A DNA stretch of 9,309 nucleotides from Methylophaga sp. (GTDB taxonomy: Bacteria > Pseudomonadota > Gammaproteobacteria > Nitrosococcales > Methylophagaceae), in contig NZ_JAUSCC010000005.1 in assembly GCF_030651745.1 (NCBI RefSeq), positions 1-9,309 on the forward strand, written 5' to 3'. Below the pieces are notes generated by a model. It searched no databases. It saw only the letters and a program-made list of their open reading frames with translations, and had not been told where the DNA came from. The position numbers were made by a program, and so were the translations under genes. Positions within the stretch are counted from its first letter, which is position 1. Each line of letters starts with the position of its first letter. Of this stretch, positions 8,939-9,309 are shown in pieces.

Positions 8939-8944
8939 CTCTTT
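8939..8944 (-). promoter_or_regulatory. Weak ribosome binding site facing the TTG start of cgs
   Basis: Read on the minus strand, AAAGAG (8944 to 8939) lies six bases before TTG at 8932. This makes the TTG start workable. The in-frame ATG at 8920 has only a poor GGA-type site in front of it. Confidence 0.35.
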
Positions 8945-8957
8945 GATATCTATGTCG

Positions 8958-8965
8958 ATCTCCTT
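8958..8965 (-). promoter_or_regulatory. Strong Shine-Dalgarno sequence upstream of cgs, facing an in-frame ATA
   Basis: On the minus strand AAGGAGAT (8965 to 8958) is the best ribosome binding match upstream of the gene. The AAGGAG core is six bases before ATA at 8953-8951, which is in frame with the gene (seven codons upstream of the TTG), and 27 bases from the TTG, too far for normal use. No ATG, GTG or TTG occurs in this frame between its upstream stop at 9064 and the TTG. The site therefore suggests a rare ATA start, a mutated former ATG, or a base error. Confidence 0.55.
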
Positions 8966-9168
8966 GTTCGAATGTGATGTGTAGAAAATAGGCGGGGTGT
9001 GGTTTCGCTTATCTAAATGTGGACTATCTATCAGTATGGGCTCAATTGGAGCGCCGTGGGGTTAATGATTTTTCTACGGACGCAAGCCTTGGAACTAAAC
9101 ACTCATCCAGCCTGGTTCTATGCCAAGATTTGTTGTTATTAATTAAGAGAATTACATTGATTATTCAG

Positions 9169-9309
9169 ATGATTACTAGAATAGAGCTATTTTTAACAAA
9201 GGTACTTGATTTAGATTAAGCAAAATCCTGAGCCCCAACAAGCAATTCACCTTATGGCAATTTTGTGTGTCGGCGTACTATCTGAACCGTAAGCAAACCA
9301 AACAACCAA
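9169..9309. repeat. Right copy of 141-bp terminal direct repeat
   Basis: Exact duplicate of bases 1-141. Removing it leaves 9,168 unique bases that join end to start without disturbing any gene: the pqqA leader simply becomes continuous with the region upstream of cgs. It stops two bases before the purine-rich ribosome binding run of pqqA, at a point with no biological boundary, which also favours an assembly overlap. Confidence 0.95.

Larger units (their letters stand above)
8933..9309. other. Divergent intergenic region upstream of cgs, running into the contig overlap
   Basis: This stretch holds the 5' leader of cgs (minus strand), then AT-rich sequence (about 9130-9170) and the right copy of the terminal repeat. 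If the contig is a circle it continues at base 1, giving 389 nt between the called starts of cgs and pqqA, enough for two divergent promoters. I searched both strands and found no convincing sigma-70 or sigma-54 promoter; weak -10-like hexamers include TAGAAT at 9177-9182 (plus strand). No tRNA, other RNA gene, CRISPR, iteron array or transposon end was recognised. A GTG-started open frame of 66 codons (9019-9219, plus) exists, but it lacks a ribosome binding site and any recognisable family. Confidence 0.6.

Noticed and set aside
9040..9052. GCTC/GAGC inverted repeat upstream of cgs
   Set aside because: Only four base pairs with a five-base loop, expected by chance.
9019..9219. 66-residue GTG-started frame on the plus strand as a gene
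   Set aside because: No ribosome binding site before the GTG, no recognisable domain, and composition like intergenic AT-rich sequence. It also runs into the duplicated contig end. Not annotated as a CDS.
1..9309. Plasmid origin, transposon ends, CRISPR array or tRNA
   Set aside because: Looked for direct repeats, terminal inverted repeats, iterons and cloverleaf-like sequence in the non-coding parts; none found apart from the contig-end overlap.

Overview
The window holds two genes. One is a giant, complete gene on the minus strand (311-8932) for a cyclic beta-1,2-glucan synthase of the NdvB/ChvB/Cgs family, about 2,870 residues. The other is a 23-codon gene on the plus strand (154-225) for PqqA, the ribosomal peptide precursor of the cofactor pyrroloquinoline quinone (PQQ). 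They converge on one perfect hairpin at 246-275 that has T-tracts in both directions and can terminate both transcripts.

The first 141 bases (1-141) are identical, in direct orientation, to the last 141 (9169-9309). The length and the exact terminal placement are what a de Bruijn assembler run at k=141 leaves on a closed loop. The simplest reading is therefore a circular contig of 9,168 unique bases written out with a k-sized overlap. On that circle the layout is: divergent promoter region (8933-9168 joined to 1-153, 389 nt between the called starts), pqqA, shared terminator, cgs. No replication, mobilisation, partition, toxin-antitoxin or transposase gene is visible. I cannot tell from sequence alone whether this is a real small replicon or excised circle, a tandem duplication, or an assembly loop.

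Host: PqqA implies a bacterium with PQQ-dependent dehydrogenases, such as a methanol oxidiser. The peptide resembles, from memory, those of gammaproteobacterial methylotrophs such as Methylophaga or the Methylococcales. Moderate GC and clear Shine-Dalgarno sites are compatible with that, but the host assignment is inference.

The two genes do not form an obvious pathway. Cgs makes periplasmic or secreted cyclic glucan, linked in other bacteria to osmotic adaptation and host interaction. PqqA feeds PQQ synthesis, whose enzymes (PqqB-E) are not encoded here. Their adjacency looks like a chromosome-style convergent pair. The points most worth checking are the nature of the loop, the orphan pqqA and its leader, and the start of cgs, where the strongest ribosome binding site faces an in-frame ATA rather than a normal start codon.
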